Positions 19,380 through 27,974 of a DNA stretch of 44,138 nucleotides are shown here, in pieces. Under the pieces are notes generated by a model. The model saw only the letters and a program-made list of their open reading frames with translations. It made no database searches and was not told where the DNA came from. Every line of letters starts with the position of its first letter. Positions within the stretch are counted from its first letter, which is position 1. The stretch comes from Companilactobacillus versmoldensis DSM 14857 = KCTC 3814 (lineage in GTDB: Bacteria > Bacillota > Bacilli > Lactobacillales > Lactobacillaceae). A program made the translations under genes and the position numbers. The DNA is taken from contig NZ_AZFA01000017.1 of assembly GCF_001434295.1 (NCBI RefSeq), positions 1 through 44,138 on the forward strand, written 5' to 3'.

Positions 19380-20178
19380 TACGTCCTAAGAAAGCAGATT
19401 CGACCCTAGTCCAGAAATGACGATGACGGTATTGGGCAAATTGAGCCCGCTGTTTACTCATTTCGATCTTAATTGATTCTGTGTCCTGTAACTCTACGAT
19501 CAAACCATCAAAATTGATCACATAATCTTCAGCGTCCTGTGGATACAAATGGACAGTTTGATTTGACGGAATGATCAACGGTGAAGAAATCGTCCGATAA
19601 ACACGATTGTTGATTGAGGCAATTTCGACCATTTGAAAGACATTGATCTTCGGATGGATCAATGCTCCGCCGATAGCTTTGGAGTAAGCTGTTGACCCTG
19701 TTGGTGTCGCAAAACAAAGTCCATCCCCACGAAAACTTTCAAAAAATTCACTGTCGATATCGATCTGAGTCTTCAAGGTCAAAGCCGATAAGCGCCGTAC
19801 AATGGCCTCATTGATAGCTGTCCCATGACTTACTGAACCATCCCGTGACTTTACTGTCACATCAATCAATGGATAGCTGGTAGCTGGGATGTGATCAGGA
19901 TGCTCCAAAATCCTTTTAATCAACTCATCGATATCATCATCGGTCCAATCGGAATAAAAACCGAGATGTCCTGTATGTAAAGCGACAAATTTAACCGAGT
20001 CTAGTCGATCGGCATAAGTGTGGAAGGTGCTCAATAATGTACCATCACCGCCAACACTAATTACTAAAGCCGGATCTTTTTGATCTAATTCAAAACCATT
20101 TGAAGTCAGCTCGCGACGAATCTTATCAGCCGCTACGACTGATTCATTTTTTCCATTATTATTTACCCAAAATTTCAT
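19369..20178 (-). CDS. nadK: NAD kinase
   Basis: It phosphorylates NAD to NADP. The family GGDGTLL motif is at about 43-49 (catalytic Asp 45). The downstream NE/D loop (HGTAINEAIVRR) and the TPTGSTAYSKAIGG loop are present. The length of 269 aa is typical for the short Gram-positive form. The ATG overlaps the relQ stop as ATGA, so the two are translationally coupled. Confidence 0.97.
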   Translation of the reverse strand: MKFWVNNNGKNESVVAADKIRRELTSNGFELDQKDPALVISVGGDGTLLSTFHTYADRLDSVKFVALHTGHLGFYSDWTDDDIDELIKRILEHPDHIPATSYPLIDVTVKSRDGSVSHGTAINEAIVRRLSALTLKTQIDIDSEFFESFRGDGLCFATPTGSTAYSKAIGGALIHPKINVFQMVEIASINNRVYRTISSPLIIPSNQTVHLYPQDAEDYVINFDGLIVELQDTESIKIEMSKQRAQFAQYRHRHFWTRVESAFLGRNGN

Positions 20179-20831
20179 TTCCTATGCGACCTCGTCGAAT
20201 TATTTATGTTGCCCTTATTATTGGTGAAATATCGTTGGGCGTCCTGGATTTCTTCTCTGATCTTGGACATCTCCTCATCAAGTAGAAATGAGGCTTCAGC
20301 AGCTCGCTTCAATCGCTCATTGATCTCTTCGGGAAAATCACCTTTATATTTATAATTCAGTGAATGTTCAATCGTTGACCAAAAGTTCATCGCTAAAGTT
20401 CTGATCTGAACCTCGGCCAAAATATTTTTTTGACCAGTTGCTAATTGGATTGGATATTCAATGACCACGTGATATGAACGATAACCGCTAGATTTACTAT
20501 TAGCAATATAGTCACGTTCCTCAATCACCCGCATATCCTCACGCTGATGTAGTAATTTTGCCACATCGTAGATATCCTCAACAAATTGACACTGGATCCG
20601 GATACCTGCAATATCCTGCATGTCCTGTTCCAGCAAATCCTCAGAGATATAGCGACGTTTCATTTTTTCTTTGATACTGTCGACCGTCTTGACTCGACCA
20701 GTAACAAATTCGATTGGTGAGTGAATATTCTTTTCCAAAAATTCTTTTCGAGCATTCCGGAATTTCAATTTCAACTCATCAACTGCTTGTGTATAAGGAA
20801 TTAAGAATTCATTCCATTTGATTTCTGTCAT
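20175..20831 (-). CDS. relQ: Small alarmone synthetase RelQ (GTP pyrophosphokinase)
   Basis: This 218-aa single-domain (p)ppGpp synthetase has no hydrolase, TGS or ACT domain. RelA/SpoT synthetase motifs are visible: DIAGIRIQCQFVEDIYDVAKLL, SSGYRSYHVVIEYP and EVQIRTLAMNFWSTIEHSLNYKYKG. It is the first gene of relQ-nadK-rluD-mgtE, with GAGGG upstream of the ATG. It is divergent from spxH, as yjbM is close to yjbH in Bacillus. Its role is to make alarmone in response to envelope or other stress. Confidence 0.95.
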   Translation of the reverse strand: MTEIKWNEFLIPYTQAVDELKLKFRNARKEFLEKNIHSPIEFVTGRVKTVDSIKEKMKRRYISEDLLEQDMQDIAGIRIQCQFVEDIYDVAKLLHQREDMRVIEERDYIANSKSSGYRSYHVVIEYPIQLATGQKNILAEVQIRTLAMNFWSTIEHSLNYKYKGDFPEEINERLKRAAEASFLLDEEMSKIREEIQDAQRYFTNNKGNINNSTRSHRK

Positions 20832-20975
20832 TGTGATCCCTCTTTACTATTTAAATATAGCGTAAACACATGTAATATTCATCTAAAATTATATTTATAT
20901 CGGTAAAGCAGTTTATTTTACCTTTATTGTTATTGCTGTTAGAATGATTTTGCTAAAGAGATGGAGGGAAAAGTA

Positions 20976-21635
20976 ATGTGGGAAGTATTTTTGTATATCA
21001 ATCCCTTATGTTCATACTGTTTGAAAGTCGAACGGTCCATAATCGATTTTACAAGAAAAAATAATATCGACACCCAATATCACTTCGTAACGACTTACAA
21101 TATGGCAACCATCACCGATTATATGTTGATGAAAGGTTACAAACCATCTGATCTCGAAAAGAGAAATGAAGTCACCGAAAATATTTATGAAGCTGCTTGT
21201 TTATATAAAGCTGCAGCCTGTCGGGGTAACAAAAAAGCACGTAATTTATTGATGAATCTGCAAGATCAAGTTAATGTCCAAGGAAAACCATTCAACGAAG
21301 CAACTGTTAAAATTGCTGCTGAAAATAGTGGCCTTAATTTCAAAGCTATCGTCAAAGAAAAAGGTAGCGAAGCTGTCAAAAAAGCCGTTAAAAAAGACCA
21401 AGAATTGACCTGCGAGATGGACATCAAAAAAGCCCCGACTGTCGTTGTTTTTGACGATAATCATCCAAGACAACCAGGGGTAATGTTGACCAAGTTTGGT
21501 AGCAATTCATCCGAAGAAATCATTAACGAAAATCTAACCGCAATGCTTGAAAGAGCAATGCCGCAACAAATTCATGATAACGCACAACACCATCATGAAA
21601 ACAGAGTAATTAATTTAAGTAATTTCAGAAGGTAG
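20976..21635 (+). CDS. spxH: ClpXP adaptor SpxH (YjbH), DsbA-like
   Basis: This 219-aa thioredoxin/DsbA-fold protein has a CSYC motif near residues 13-16. It continues with ITDYMLMKGYKPSDLEKRNEVTENIYEAACLYKAAACRG-type sequence typical of YjbH. In Firmicutes it delivers Spx to ClpXP for degradation, and spx is encoded 11 kb away. The tail is His/Asn-rich (AQHHHENR). I chose the ATG at 20976 because GGAGGG is 7 nt upstream; an in-frame ATG at 20961 precedes that RBS. Its terminator overlaps the 3' end of coiA. Confidence 0.88.
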   Translation: MWEVFLYINPLCSYCLKVERSIIDFTRKNNIDTQYHFVTTYNMATITDYMLMKGYKPSDLEKRNEVTENIYEAACLYKAAACRGNKKARNLLMNLQDQVNVQGKPFNEATVKIAAENSGLNFKAIVKEKGSEAVKKAVKKDQELTCEMDIKKAPTVVVFDDNHPRQPGVMLTKFGSNSSEEIINENLTAMLERAMPQQIHDNAQHHHENRVINLSNFRR

Positions 21636-21656
21636 TTTCGACTAGCTTCTTTTTTT
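21626..21656 (+). terminator. Terminator of spxH
   Basis: AGAAGGTAGT-TTCG-ACTAGCTTCT followed by T6-7 forms a 10-bp stem with one mismatch. It overlaps the spxH stop and the end of the convergent coiA. Confidence 0.8.
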
Positions 21657-22506
21657 GTACAATAAAGGCTGACGCAACAAGCTCACATTAGCACCACAGA
21701 CCATCATCCACTGTGGTGTCCGATAAATTGGCTTCAGCATTTTAAATTTTTGATCAAGTAAATATTCCTCCACTCGACAATCATTTTTCTGAAAAAAATC
21801 AATCTTAAAGCGGCGAAACTTTTGACTGTTCAAACGCTTGACCCGTTCCAGTTGATGTTGATTGATGGTACCGTCTTTAGTAAGCGCCAACTTGGGTTTG
21901 AAGGTCAATAGGCCAGCCAAATCATTAATAGAGAAATTTTTTTCTCCGAAAAATTATTTTATTGAATGGACCAACGAAACGAATCTCAAAAAATAATGTC
22001 AGTAAGTCGTTTTTAGCATCAAACATCAATAGATGAAAACCCCAATCGGGTCGATATGCAATGAACTTCAAATGTAGCCTGTTGATCGTTGAACTCAAAT
22101 AATCTCCACCTAAGATCCATAAATTATCGATCCTTTTCATCTGATAGCTTTTTACCCGCTGATTCAACTTATTCACGTTGATCAAAGCACACTGATATTC
22201 GATTGCCAACTTTTTACCTACCAAAATATCAGGACGTTGATCGATTGTTGGCAAATAGATCTCCATTTCAACCAGCCTACCAGTAAAATTTTGCCAGGCA
22301 AAAAATAATTTTTCTTTACCCATTCGATGAATATCACGTTCATTAATGTGATTGAACGATTTACTTTGATGCTTGAAATAGGGCTTTTCTTCAGCTGACA
22401 CTAGTTTAACTGGTAAACAACAAGTTGGACAAAAATACTGGTCATCATTTTGGCATTCGATAGCATTGATCAAAATTTTTTTAGTATTTAAAGCAGCATA
22501 CATCAT
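21642..22506 (-). pseudogene. coiA: Competence protein CoiA, frameshifted
   Basis: CoiA is a transformation-associated nuclease-like protein. The N-terminal part carries the usual Cys motif CPTCCLPVKLVS, the FKHQSKSFNH region, and the nuclease-like core RPDILVGKKLAIEYQCA. Translation stops at 21925 after about 193 codons. The rest of the protein (SINDLAGLLTFKPKL to the end at 21642) continues in another frame. The two frames meet at a run of seven A on the coding strand (21937-21943); six A would restore one frame of about 287 codons. GAGG lies 5-8 nt before a cluster of ATG codons at 22503-22509, so the start is uncertain by one or two codons. It could be a pseudogene, a phase-variable gene or a homopolymer read error. 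Confidence 0.85.
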
Positions 22507-22552
22507 CATCACCTCATAGAAAATTACGTAAAATCAGTGATTTTGACCACTT

Positions 22553-22597
22553 AAAAAGGGAACTTTTCAGACCGAAGTTTGAAAGGTTCCCTTTTTT
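22553..22597. terminator. Terminator between the SDR gene and coiA
   Basis: A 17-bp near-perfect stem AAAAAGGGAAC...GTTCCCTTTTT is flanked by A and T runs. It probably ends the metQ-luxS-SDR transcript. Confidence 0.88.
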
Positions 22598-22607
22598 GAA
22601 TCGATAA

Positions 22608-23381
22608 TTAATTCATTGTCATTCCACCTGTGACATTGATTGCCTGTCCAGTCATATAATCTGATAATGGACTAGCTAAGAATAATACGACATTGGCAAC
22701 ATCTTGTGGTTTACCAGTGCGACCAAGTGGGACTTGGCTGTTATCCTCTTTTTCAATATCATCCGGTTTGAGACCTCGAATCTTAGCACCATCATTTCTT
22801 TCACGATGCTTCATCGCAGTTTCAATGATACCGGGACAAACCGCATTAACATTGATCTGTTTAGGTGCGAGCTCAATTGCTAACGTCTTAGTTAGCCCCA
22901 ATACAGCATGTTTTGACGCCGAATAGGCAGCCATTGCTCGATAACCATTTTTCCCGGCTTGGGATGCCATGAAGATGACCTTAGCTGGCCGATCTTTTTT
23001 CAGCATCAAGTTGGTGATATATTTGGCGATCAGATAAGTTCCTTTGGTGTTGACAGCAATCGTCTTATCAAAGTCGCTTGTTTTACTGTCGACTAAATAA
23101 TCCATGGTCGATATCCCAGCAACGTGAGCTAAAACATTCGGGATCAAGTCAGCTTTTTCTAATTCAGAACTAACTGATTTGACACTTTCTTCATCAGCAA
23201 CGTTGACCTTGACCTGATAAACTTGATCACTCACTTTTTTTAAACTGGTATTTTCAAAGGCTAAATCGGCTTCTACCACGATCGAACCTTCATTCAAAAA
23301 AGTTTGTGCGACCGCTTGTCCGATTCCCTGGTGAGCCCCAGTTACGAAGACAATTTGATCTTTCAAATTTGAAAATGTCAT
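22608..23381 (-). CDS. SDR family oxidoreductase
   Basis: This 257-aa classical short-chain dehydrogenase has the cofactor motif TGAHQGIG at about 16-23. The NNAG-equivalent reads HVAG. The catalytic Ser is in FMASQAG, YSASK supplies Tyr and Lys, and NAVCPGIIETAM follows. The C-terminus reads YMTGQAINVTGG. It resembles 3-hydroxybutyrate, acetoin or dihydroxybenzoate dehydrogenase-like members, but the substrate cannot be assigned. The ATG at 23381 has GGGGTG 6 nt upstream; the GTG at 23390 lies in that RBS. It is the third gene after the Met T-box, 29 nt behind luxS. Confidence 0.88.
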   Translation of the reverse strand: MTFSNLKDQIVFVTGAHQGIGQAVAQTFLNEGSIVVEADLAFENTSLKKVSDQVYQVKVNVADEESVKSVSSELEKADLIPNVLAHVAGISTMDYLVDSKTSDFDKTIAVNTKGTYLIAKYITNLMLKKDRPAKVIFMASQAGKNGYRAMAAYSASKHAVLGLTKTLAIELAPKQINVNAVCPGIIETAMKHRERNDGAKIRGLKPDDIEKEDNSQVPLGRTGKPQDVANVVLFLASPLSDYMTGQAINVTGGMTMN

Positions 23382-23410
23382 GTGCTTCACCCCTCTTGCT
23401 AAAAAATCAA

Positions 23411-23884
23411 TTAGATGACGTGACGTTCGTAAGGATCATTACTGATACCTTCGTCAAGGATCTTCTTTGACCATTCTTTAGCTGAGAACAATGAGTGGTC
23501 ACGGTAGTTACCACAACTATACTTGTCTGTTCCTTGAACATCCTTCCATTCAACCTTGTTAGCAATTTCGTCTAGTGAACCCTTCAAAGCTTCAGCAACT
23601 TCAGTAGTTGTATGTGAGCCCCAAGTGATCAAATGGAAACCTGTCCGGCAACCGAATGGTGAGCAGTCGATAACACCTGATAGGCGGTCTCTCAATAATC
23701 CAGCCAACAAATGTTCGATGGTGTGCAATCCAGCAGTAGGAATAGCATTTTCATTAGGTTGAACTAAACGTAAATCAAAGTTTGAAATAGTATCGCCTTT
23801 TTCACCATGTTCTTCAGTGATCAAACGTACGTATGGTGCTTTAACATTTGTGTGATCTAATGTAAAACTTTCAACTTTTGCCAT
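23411..23884 (-). CDS. luxS: S-ribosylhomocysteine lyase LuxS
   Basis: LuxS cleaves S-ribosylhomocysteine to homocysteine and the AI-2 precursor DPD. The metal ligands are in place: HTIEH gives His54 and His58, and YSCGNYRDH gives Cys124. The catalytic cysteine is in the GCRTGF segment, at Cys79. The length of 157 aa is exactly typical. The start is taken as ATG 23884 by family comparison ([10 protein letters not shown]). The upstream in-frame ATG at 23896 directly abuts the GAGGAG RBS. It lies between metQ and an SDR gene, in the same transcript as the Met T-box. Confidence 0.97.
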   Translation of the reverse strand: MAKVESFTLDHTNVKAPYVRLITEEHGEKGDTISNFDLRLVQPNENAIPTAGLHTIEHLLAGLLRDRLSGVIDCSPFGCRTGFHLITWGSHTTTEVAEALKGSLDEIANKVEWKDVQGTDKYSCGNYRDHSLFSAKEWSKKILDEGISNDPYERHVI

Positions 23885-23925
23885 AATTTTTAACATCTCC
23901 TCATTTTTATACTTATATTCTAATC

Positions 23926-24771
23926 CTAATCATCTAAATATGATAAGGGTTTGTTAACTTCAATCTTAGTTCCGTAATACTTTTTCTTGATGTAACTTTG
24001 AATATCCTTGTCATGATAAAGCTTTACTAGCTTTTTATAAGTTGAGTTGTTTTTATCTTTACTTGCAACTGCAAGGATATTGACGTTGTCTTTTGTGCTT
24101 TGATCAAGTTTTTCGTGGTAGATTGAATCGGTCAAAACGTGTAAGCCACCATCTAGAGCAACAGTATTAGAAATCAAAACAACATCAACATCATTCAATA
24201 CTCGAGGACCCGTTGTATCGTCGATCTCTTTGAATTTGAGATGCTTAGGATTGCTTGTGATATCTTTCAAGTTGCCTAAGGCTCCAAAATCCTTTTTTAA
24301 TTTGATCAAGCCAGCAGCTTGTAACAACTCTAACCCTCTTGAAGTATTAGCAGGATTATTAGCGATTGCCACGGTCGAACCATCCTTGATCTGATCGATT
24401 TTCTTAAATTTCTTTGAATATATCCCCAGTGGTTCTAGGTAAGTTGTGCCTAATGCGGCTAATTTCCCGTTGGGATTTTCCTTGTTATAGGCTTTGTAAT
24501 AAGCCCATGACTGAAAGGCGTTGACATCGACTTGACCTTCGGTCGTTGCTTTATTCAACTGTGTCCCATCAGTGATTTCTTTGACATTGATGTTTAGCCC
24601 AGCATCTTTAGCTTGTTTACTTTTGGCGATATGTTCCCAAATTTGTAAATCTGAACCTTGTGAACCAATGGTAATACTAGAATCTTGGGCGTTACTAGTT
24701 CCGCATCCTGCTAAAACTAGTAATAAAACTCCCGCCATAATACTAATTAATATCCCCCGAAATTTTCTCAT
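23926..24771 (-). CDS. metQ: MetQ/NlpA family methionine-binding lipoprotein
   Basis: This substrate-binding lipoprotein of a methionine ABC importer has a type II signal peptide with lipobox LAGC and lipidated Cys23. The mature part carries NlpA-family features such as [17 protein letters not shown] and the [13 protein letters not shown] segment. The length of 281 aa is normal. The start follows AGGAGG. No metN ATPase or metP permease lies next to it, so it must use components encoded elsewhere. It is headed by a T-box with an ATG specifier, so methionyl-tRNA charging is the likely signal. Confidence 0.93.
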   Translation of the reverse strand: MRKFRGILISIMAGVLLLVLAGCGTSNAQDSSITIGSQGSDLQIWEHIAKSKQAKDAGLNINVKEITDGTQLNKATTEGQVDVNAFQSWAYYKAYNKENPNGKLAALGTTYLEPLGIYSKKFKKIDQIKDGSTVAIANNPANTSRGLELLQAAGLIKLKKDFGALGNLKDITSNPKHLKFKEIDDTTGPRVLNDVDVVLISNTVALDGGLHVLTDSIYHEKLDQSTKDNVNILAVASKDKNNSTYKKLVKLYHDKDIQSYIKKKYYGTKIEVNKPLSYLDD

Positions 24772-24789
24772 CGTGATCCTCCTTATTTT

Positions 24790-24825
24790 TGTTTCAAAGC
24801 TCCTGACTCAAGTTGCTTCGAAACA
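24790..24825 (-). repeat. Hairpin between the T-box and metQ
   Basis: An 11-bp stem TGTTTCGAAGC/GCTTTGAAACA with one G-U pair and a 14-nt loop lies just before the metQ RBS. It has no T run. It includes the last codons and stop of the small ORF at 24808-24858. Confidence 0.6.
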
Positions 24826-24858
24826 ACCAAATATCTCAATATTCAATCGTTCTTTCAT
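24808..24858 (-). CDS. Possible 16-codon leader ORF between T-box and metQ
   Basis: The ORF encodes MKERLNIEIFGCFEAT. It starts with ATG and has an excellent GGAGGAATAAAA Shine-Dalgarno region, the first one after the T-box terminator. It ends 36 nt before the metQ ATG, inside a hairpin. I do not recognise the peptide. It could be a leader peptide, a remnant of a lost gene, or chance next to a real RBS. Confidence 0.35.
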   Translation of the reverse strand: MKERLNIEIFGCFEAT

Positions 24859-24876
24859 TTTTATTCCTCCAAAAGC

Positions 24877-24926
24877 AAAAAAAATCGCCCCTACTGCACA
24901 GAATTTCTCTGTCAGTAGGGACGATT
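24877..24926 (-). terminator. T-box terminator hairpin
   Basis: The stem CCCTACTGaCAGA/TCTGtgCAGTAGGG with flanking CG pairs is followed by TTTTTTTT. It competes with the antiterminator that contains the T-box sequence. Confidence 0.9.
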
Positions 24927-25140
24927 ACCGCGGTACCACCCTAATTTATGCTTTGTTCACACAAAACACCTCAACGACACATACATGTCCGGGATAATAT
25001 CGCATCCTTGCGTACTTTCGGCTTGCACCTAAGTAAGACTCCGAGCTCATGTTCAAATCAACGTTCATTCCGCCCTTACACTATCCGACGGTCGCTAAAA
25101 ACTAATGATCGATCCCACTCTTCTCTTCTACGTCTAATAA
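24877..25140 (-). promoter_or_regulatory. Methionine T-box leader of metQ-luxS-SDR
   Basis: This tRNA-sensing riboswitch is read on the minus strand. The T-box sequence GGGTGGTACCGCGG is at 24928-24941. The specifier codon ATG sits in GAACATGAGC at 25048-25050, which predicts tRNA-Met. The base of Stem I is formed by AGAC and GTCT. The terminator follows (CCCTACTG...CAGTAGGG plus T8, 24877-24926). Uncharged tRNA-Met should favour the antiterminator and allow metQ expression. Confidence 0.93.
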
Positions 25141-25170
25141 AATTAAATTTGCTTTAATTGATTAGTGATA

Positions 25171-25199
25171 AATCTACACTTGATTTTTTATTCTGTCAA
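25171..25199 (-). promoter_or_regulatory. Promoter of the T-box/metQ operon
   Basis: On the minus strand, perfect TTGACA (25194-25199), a 17-bp spacer and TAGATT (25171-25176). It lies just upstream of Stem I of the T-box. Confidence 0.8.
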
Positions 25200-25325
25200 C
25201 ACGTTTGAAAAAATTAATTTTCAAAATTTTTTTTAGCAAATGATAACTATTTGCCTTTCATACAAAAAGACTAATTAAGATTTATTCAATAGATTCATCC
25301 ACAAAACAAAGATTGATCAAACTGA

Positions 25326-25865
25326 CTAATTTACCGTTTTGCCGAGTTGAAATGCTTCTGAAACATGTTCTTCCAAAGCTGATTCATTCCAGGAATCTTG
25401 ACCTAAAATTTCACCCTTTAAATCCCAACGCATATATTTACATAATTGGTCAAAATATTCTATCAGTGAACGATAGGCTGCACTATTTTTGTCTCCTGGG
25501 TCAAACCCAGAAATAAGCACATAAACATCTTTATCATCTTTTAATTCATGATTGTATTCATAAAAGCGATCAATGATTGCCTTCAATTCAGCATTGATAC
25601 CGTAATAATAAAGCGACGTACACAATACTAATACGTCAGAGTCAAGAATTTTCGGCATGACTTCTTTTGAAATTAGGTCATCGTCATGAATAGTTGATTC
25701 ATTTTCATCAATTTTCAAAAAATGAATCTTAGATGCATTCAAACCAGCATCAAATCGATATAACGCAGATTTATCATTAACACCATCTATAAATGCATCT
25801 GCCAATTTACTGGAAGTCCCATTTTTATGCGGGCTACCGGTTAAAACTGTAATTTTTTTTACCAT
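25326..25865 (-). CDS. NAD(P)H-dependent FMN reductase-like flavodoxin-fold protein
   Basis: This 179-aa protein has a flavodoxin-like fold. The N-terminal phosphate-binding loop reads TGSPHKNGTSSKL (residues 9-21), a hallmark of NADPH-dependent FMN reductases and NAD(P)H quinone oxidoreductases. LVLCTSLYYYGINAELKAIIDRFYEY matches the family's second flavin contact region. The substrate is unknown. It has its own promoter at 25907-25935. It is next to an aldo/keto reductase and a LysR gene, so a redox or electrophile-detoxification role is a reasonable inference. Confidence 0.87.
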   Translation of the reverse strand: MVKKITVLTGSPHKNGTSSKLADAFIDGVNDKSALYRFDAGLNASKIHFLKIDENESTIHDDDLISKEVMPKILDSDVLVLCTSLYYYGINAELKAIIDRFYEYNHELKDDKDVYVLISGFDPGDKNSAAYRSLIEYFDQLCKYMRWDLKGEILGQDSWNESALEEHVSEAFQLGKTVN

Positions 25866-25906
25866 TTCTAGCCAACTCCTTATTTATAAGTTTTCATTTT
25901 GACACG

Positions 25907-25935
25907 TTAATAACTGTTTGTAAAAAATATTTCAA
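25907..25935 (-). promoter_or_regulatory. Promoter of the flavodoxin-like reductase gene
   Basis: On the minus strand, TTGAAA (25930-25935), a 17-bp spacer and TATTAA (25907-25912), about 40 nt upstream of the start codon. Confidence 0.6.
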
Positions 25936-26028
25936 GATATCCTCAAAACAAAATCATGTATTAATAGCATTCCTTCAAATTTGGTAACTGTCCCAACAAA
26001 AATACCAGTAACTAATATTTTATTAGAT

Positions 26029-26847
26029 CTAATAGGCTTCTTGCACCATCGAAGCAGGCCAATTTATCTCTGAATGTCCTTGGTCTAAATCTTGAATTAT
26101 TTTGATTTCATCATCACTTAATTTAAAATCAAAAATATTCAAATTATCAGCAATATGCCGTGGATTTGTTGATTTGGGAATGACCATGATATTTTGTTGA
26201 GTTTGAAATCTTAAAATAATTTGTGCTGTTGACTTATTATGTTTTGAAGCTATTTGAATGAGTCCTGGATCATTTAACACAGGACTCATTCCCTCACCTA
26301 GTGGTGCCCAAGATTCGTGCAAGATACCATTTTCCTTCAAAAATTCATGCATTTTCTTTTGTTGCCAATAGATATGTGTTTCAATCTGATCAACCATTGG
26401 TTTAATTTCTGAATTATCAATCAGATTTTGCAGTTTAGAACTATTAAAATTACTGACTCCAATTGCTCTCAATTTTCCAGCTTTATAGGCCTTTTCTAAA
26501 GCCTTAAATGTTCCAGAATTATCAATCGTTGGCCAATGAATGATCATTAAATCAAGATAATCTAATTTTGATTCACTAAGGGATTCATCTATACCACGTA
26601 ACGTACTACGATATCCAGAAGTCTGAGTTTTAGAGGTGATAAAAAATTGATCACGTGAAATTTCACTACTATTGACTGCAGCTCCAACCTCAGCTTCATT
26701 CCCATAATTCTGGGCTGTATCAATACTCCTATATCCCAAACTAATTGCGTTAGCAACATTTTTTTCTGTAATAGATGCAGGTATTTGATATGTCCCAAAA
26801 CCAAGTGCCGGAACCTTAACACCATTATTCAATTCAAAATAATCCAT
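26029..26847 (-). CDS. Aldo/keto reductase
   Basis: This 272-aa NADPH-dependent AKR belongs to the 2,5-diketogluconate reductase/YvgN-like group. The catalytic tetrad is complete: Asp43 and Tyr48 (SIDTAQNYGNE), Lys73 (TSKTQ) and His104 (IIHWP). The C-terminal cofactor region reads VIPKSTNPRHIADN. It reduces small aldehydes or ketones; the substrate is unknown. AAGGAAG precedes the ATG. Two overlapping TTAAC-N5-GTTAA palindromes lie 71-96 nt upstream, at the end of the lysR gene, and suggest LysR control. Confidence 0.94.
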   Translation of the reverse strand: MDYFELNNGVKVPALGFGTYQIPASITEKNVANAISLGYRSIDTAQNYGNEAEVGAAVNSSEISRDQFFITSKTQTSGYRSTLRGIDESLSESKLDYLDLMIIHWPTIDNSGTFKALEKAYKAGKLRAIGVSNFNSSKLQNLIDNSEIKPMVDQIETHIYWQQKKMHEFLKENGILHESWAPLGEGMSPVLNDPGLIQIASKHNKSTAQIILRFQTQQNIMVIPKSTNPRHIADNLNIFDFKLSDDEIKIIQDLDQGHSEINWPASMVQEAY

Positions 26848-26917
26848 AGTTTAACTTCCTTTTTGATTGATAGATTTATTATAGACATCAAAAAAGAAGA
26901 ATAGAATATTTTATTAA

Positions 26918-26943
26918 TTAACGCTTCGTTAACCAAAGGTTAA
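26918..26943. promoter_or_regulatory. Two overlapping LysR-type palindromes upstream of the aldo/keto reductase
   Basis: TTAAC-GCTTC-GTTAA (26918-26932) and TTAAC-CAAAG-GTTAA (26929-26943) share a GTTAAC core and are centred 11 bp apart. Each contains a T-N11-A LysR box. They overlap the lysR stop codon. The same palindrome recurs at 27975-27989. Confidence 0.55.
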
Positions 26944-27841
26944 TGCGTTTGTCTGCTTTCTATACTCGGAACCAATCATTTCAATAAATTGTCTTACTGA
27001 AGCGTGAGCTTGCTGAGAATAGACTATTCCATAAGGCATTCGATAATCATTATCCATTTCAACTGACTTGATAGGCGCATACACATATTTCCAAATACCA
27101 AGTGTTTCCATAATATAATTATTTTGACTACAAATATTGAATGTATTTATATCATAAAAATCCTCACTATCAATCACAGTGATTTCATTTTTCTCTAATC
27201 TATCACGTAAGGCGTCCAATTTTGGAGATAGACCTCTTTTGACCATTATGACTTTATCATTTTTTAAATCAGTTAATGCAAGTTTCTTTTTATTCGCTAA
27301 GTGATTATTAATCGGAACTCCCCAGTAGAATTTCGTTTCCGGCAAATCATAGGTCTGATATGGTCCATATTTAATTTGTTCAGAATTCATTGGTCCAACA
27401 AAGAAATCAATTTTCGTCCCAATATTCATAAACATTCGTTGCATACTGAGTGGATCGTCTTCGAATGAAACCAACTCAACTTGAAAATCATCATTATTTT
27501 CCATACCTGACCATACCTTGATCAAGGGTTGAGCTGAACGTAATAGGGAAGTACCGATTCTAATGATTTTTTGACTTTGAGAATCAATATCGTGAGTTCT
27601 CTTCAAAATGGATTCAGACTTTGAAATATAATTACTTGCTGACTCGTAGAAGAACTTCCCAGCTTTGGTCAGGCTTACCCCTTGAGTTGTTCGATTAAGA
27701 AGTTTCACTCCCACCATCTGTTTCAAGACCATTCATTTGTTTCATGACCGAGACAGAAGAAATGAAAAGATGTTCTGCTGCTTTAGAAAAGCTACCATCT
27801 CTAACGACTTGGATAAAAGTATCTAATCTCCCATCATACAA
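26929..27841 (-). pseudogene. LysR family transcriptional regulator, frameshifted
   Basis: The reconstructed protein is about 303 aa. Its N-terminal winged HTH reads DTFIQVVRDGSFSKAAEHLF, SSVSVMKQMNGLE, then VGVKLLNRTTQGVSLTKAGKFFYE. It is followed by a LysR substrate-binding domain ending at 26929. The frame breaks inside the HTH at GAAACAG (coding strand, about 27719-27725): one extra A follows GLE, and removing it restores the canonical LE-x6-LLNR spacing. The start is TTG at 27841 with GGAGGG 6 nt upstream. Only the part after the break (from 27732) is open without repair. The gene is divergent from the transporter at 28071. Sequencing error is possible. Confidence 0.85.
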
Positions 27842-27974
27842 AATAATCCCTCCAGGTTTGTCTCAACTGATTATCAATGCAATATGAATTTTTATAATCT
27901 CACCCAAGACATTCAATTAAGAACTTCGATGACTTTCTAAAACTGGCTTACATTTCAAAGTCATTTTTTACGAA

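Noticed and set aside
21642-21920. Separate 92-aa gene starting with TTG
   Set aside because: It is the C-terminal part of coiA after the A7 frameshift. There is no RBS, and the sequence continues the CoiA protein.
25200-25260. AT-rich hairpins TTTGAAAA/TTTTCAAA and GCAAAT/ATTTGC upstream of the T-box promoter
   Set aside because: They end no gene on the plus strand, and the flavodoxin gene end is over 60 nt away. The stems are weak and almost all A/T, so I do not call a terminator.
26017-26032. Palindrome TATTAGATCTAATA at the end of the aldo/keto reductase gene
   Set aside because: It is perfectly self-complementary without a loop, has no T run and overlaps the stop codon. It is most likely chance in AT-rich sequence.
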